Below, piece after piece: positions 5,684 to 6,071 of a stretch of DNA of 6,071 nucleotides. The translations under genes and the position numbers were made by a program. The first letter of the stretch is position 1; the number at the start of each line of letters is the position of its first letter. The notes below the pieces were generated by a model that saw nothing but the letters and a program-made list of their open reading frames with translations, made no database searches and was not told the DNA's origin. Source of the stretch: Coleofasciculus sp. S288 (GTDB lineage Bacteria > Cyanobacteriota > Cyanobacteriia > Cyanobacteriales > Coleofasciculaceae); NCBI GenBank assembly GCA_020216575.1, contig JAIUYC010000283.1:1-6071 (forward strand). Reading direction: 5' to 3'.

Positions 5684-6071
5684 ATGACGGCTTCTGGCTT
5701 TTTACCAACTCGGTCTATTGAGTTCAAGCAAAGCAAATTTCCGCGTCGCTCTTTACTCCCCTTACGGCGGGATTATCTCTGGCGAATTGAAACTGGGTTG
5801 GTTCGCACCTTGACTTGGTTTGAGGATGGAACGGCTGTCACTTTAGGATTGTGGGGGGCAGGGGATGTTGTGGGTCAAGCGTTATCAAGGGAAGAACCTT
5901 ATCAAATTGAATGCCTGACTCCTGTAGAGGTAACCCTGCTGCCCCTTGACAGGTGGCCTGAAGTGAATCGAGCTTTAATCCAGCATATTCAGCAATTTCA
6001 GGAGTTTTTGACGATTCTACATTGCCGCTCCGTTGATGCCTCGCTTCTGAGATTGTTATCGTGGCTAGCCA
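5684..6071 (+). CDS. Crp/Fnr-family transcriptional regulator (3' end outside the window)
   Basis: The frame is open from ATG 5684 to the window end, giving 129 residues without a stop. The sequence YLWRIETGLVRTLTW (31-45) followed by GTAVTLGLWGAGDVVGQ (49-65) is the effector-binding beta-roll of the Crp/Fnr superfamily. It is followed by QIECLTPVEVTLLP (74-87) and by the long dimerisation helix from about 89. The winged-helix DNA-binding part would begin just beyond the end. The phosphate-cassette residues that bind cAMP in Crp (Glu in the GEL motif and the Arg-Ser/Thr pair) are not present: here the motif is VGQALSREEPYQIE. It therefore probably does not sense cAMP and resembles the cyanobacterial Crp/Fnr proteins that respond to other signals. 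An in-frame ATG at 5642 could add 14 residues; neither start has a strong ribosome site. Target genes cannot be inferred. Confidence 0.88.
   Translation, partial: MTASGFLPTRSIEFKQSKFPRRSLLPLRRDYLWRIETGLVRTLTWFEDGTAVTLGLWGAGDVVGQALSREEPYQIECLTPVEVTLLPLDRWPEVNRALIQHIQQFQEFLTILHCRSVDASLLRLLSWLA

Overview
The window looks like chromosomal DNA of a cyanobacterium, probably a filamentous one. The grounds are five copies of the HIP1 octamer GCGATCGC, a bacterial sucrose synthase of the kind best known from filamentous N2-fixing cyanobacteria, and a Crp/Fnr-type regulator with cyanobacterial-style sequence. The genus cannot be fixed from the sequence alone.

Layout. Positions 1-796 hold no convincing gene but are rich in inverted repeats, including a 102-nt nested hairpin (619-720) and a pair of interleaved 8-bp stems (529-584). 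Positions 797-2338 (+) encode an M32 (Taq-type) metallocarboxypeptidase with all its signature motifs. A 112-bp gap with a perfect AT-rich palindrome leads to sucrose synthase (2451-4772, +). The 3' side of that gene has a candidate hairpin and then a strong HIP1-built terminator. A small membrane-anchored protein of unknown function lies on the opposite strand (4964-5362) and converges on the same terminator. A gap of about 320 bp precedes a Crp/Fnr-like regulator (5684 onward, +), which is cut off by the window end just before its DNA-binding domain would begin.

Main observation. The sucrose synthase frame is interrupted by one in-frame TAG at 4770-4772. The same frame then runs on for 32 sense codons that read as a normal sucrose synthase C-terminus, ending at TAA 4869-4871. 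Ignoring the TAG gives 806 residues, the normal family length. This is a nonsense mutation, a sequencing error or a read-through site. It is the part of the window most worth checking.

The genes do not form an obvious pathway. Sucrose synthase links sucrose to nucleotide sugars and glycogen, and the peptidase is probably housekeeping. Nothing here amounts to a clear new multi-gene system. The unexplained signals are the interrupted susA frame and the structured non-coding block upstream of the peptidase.
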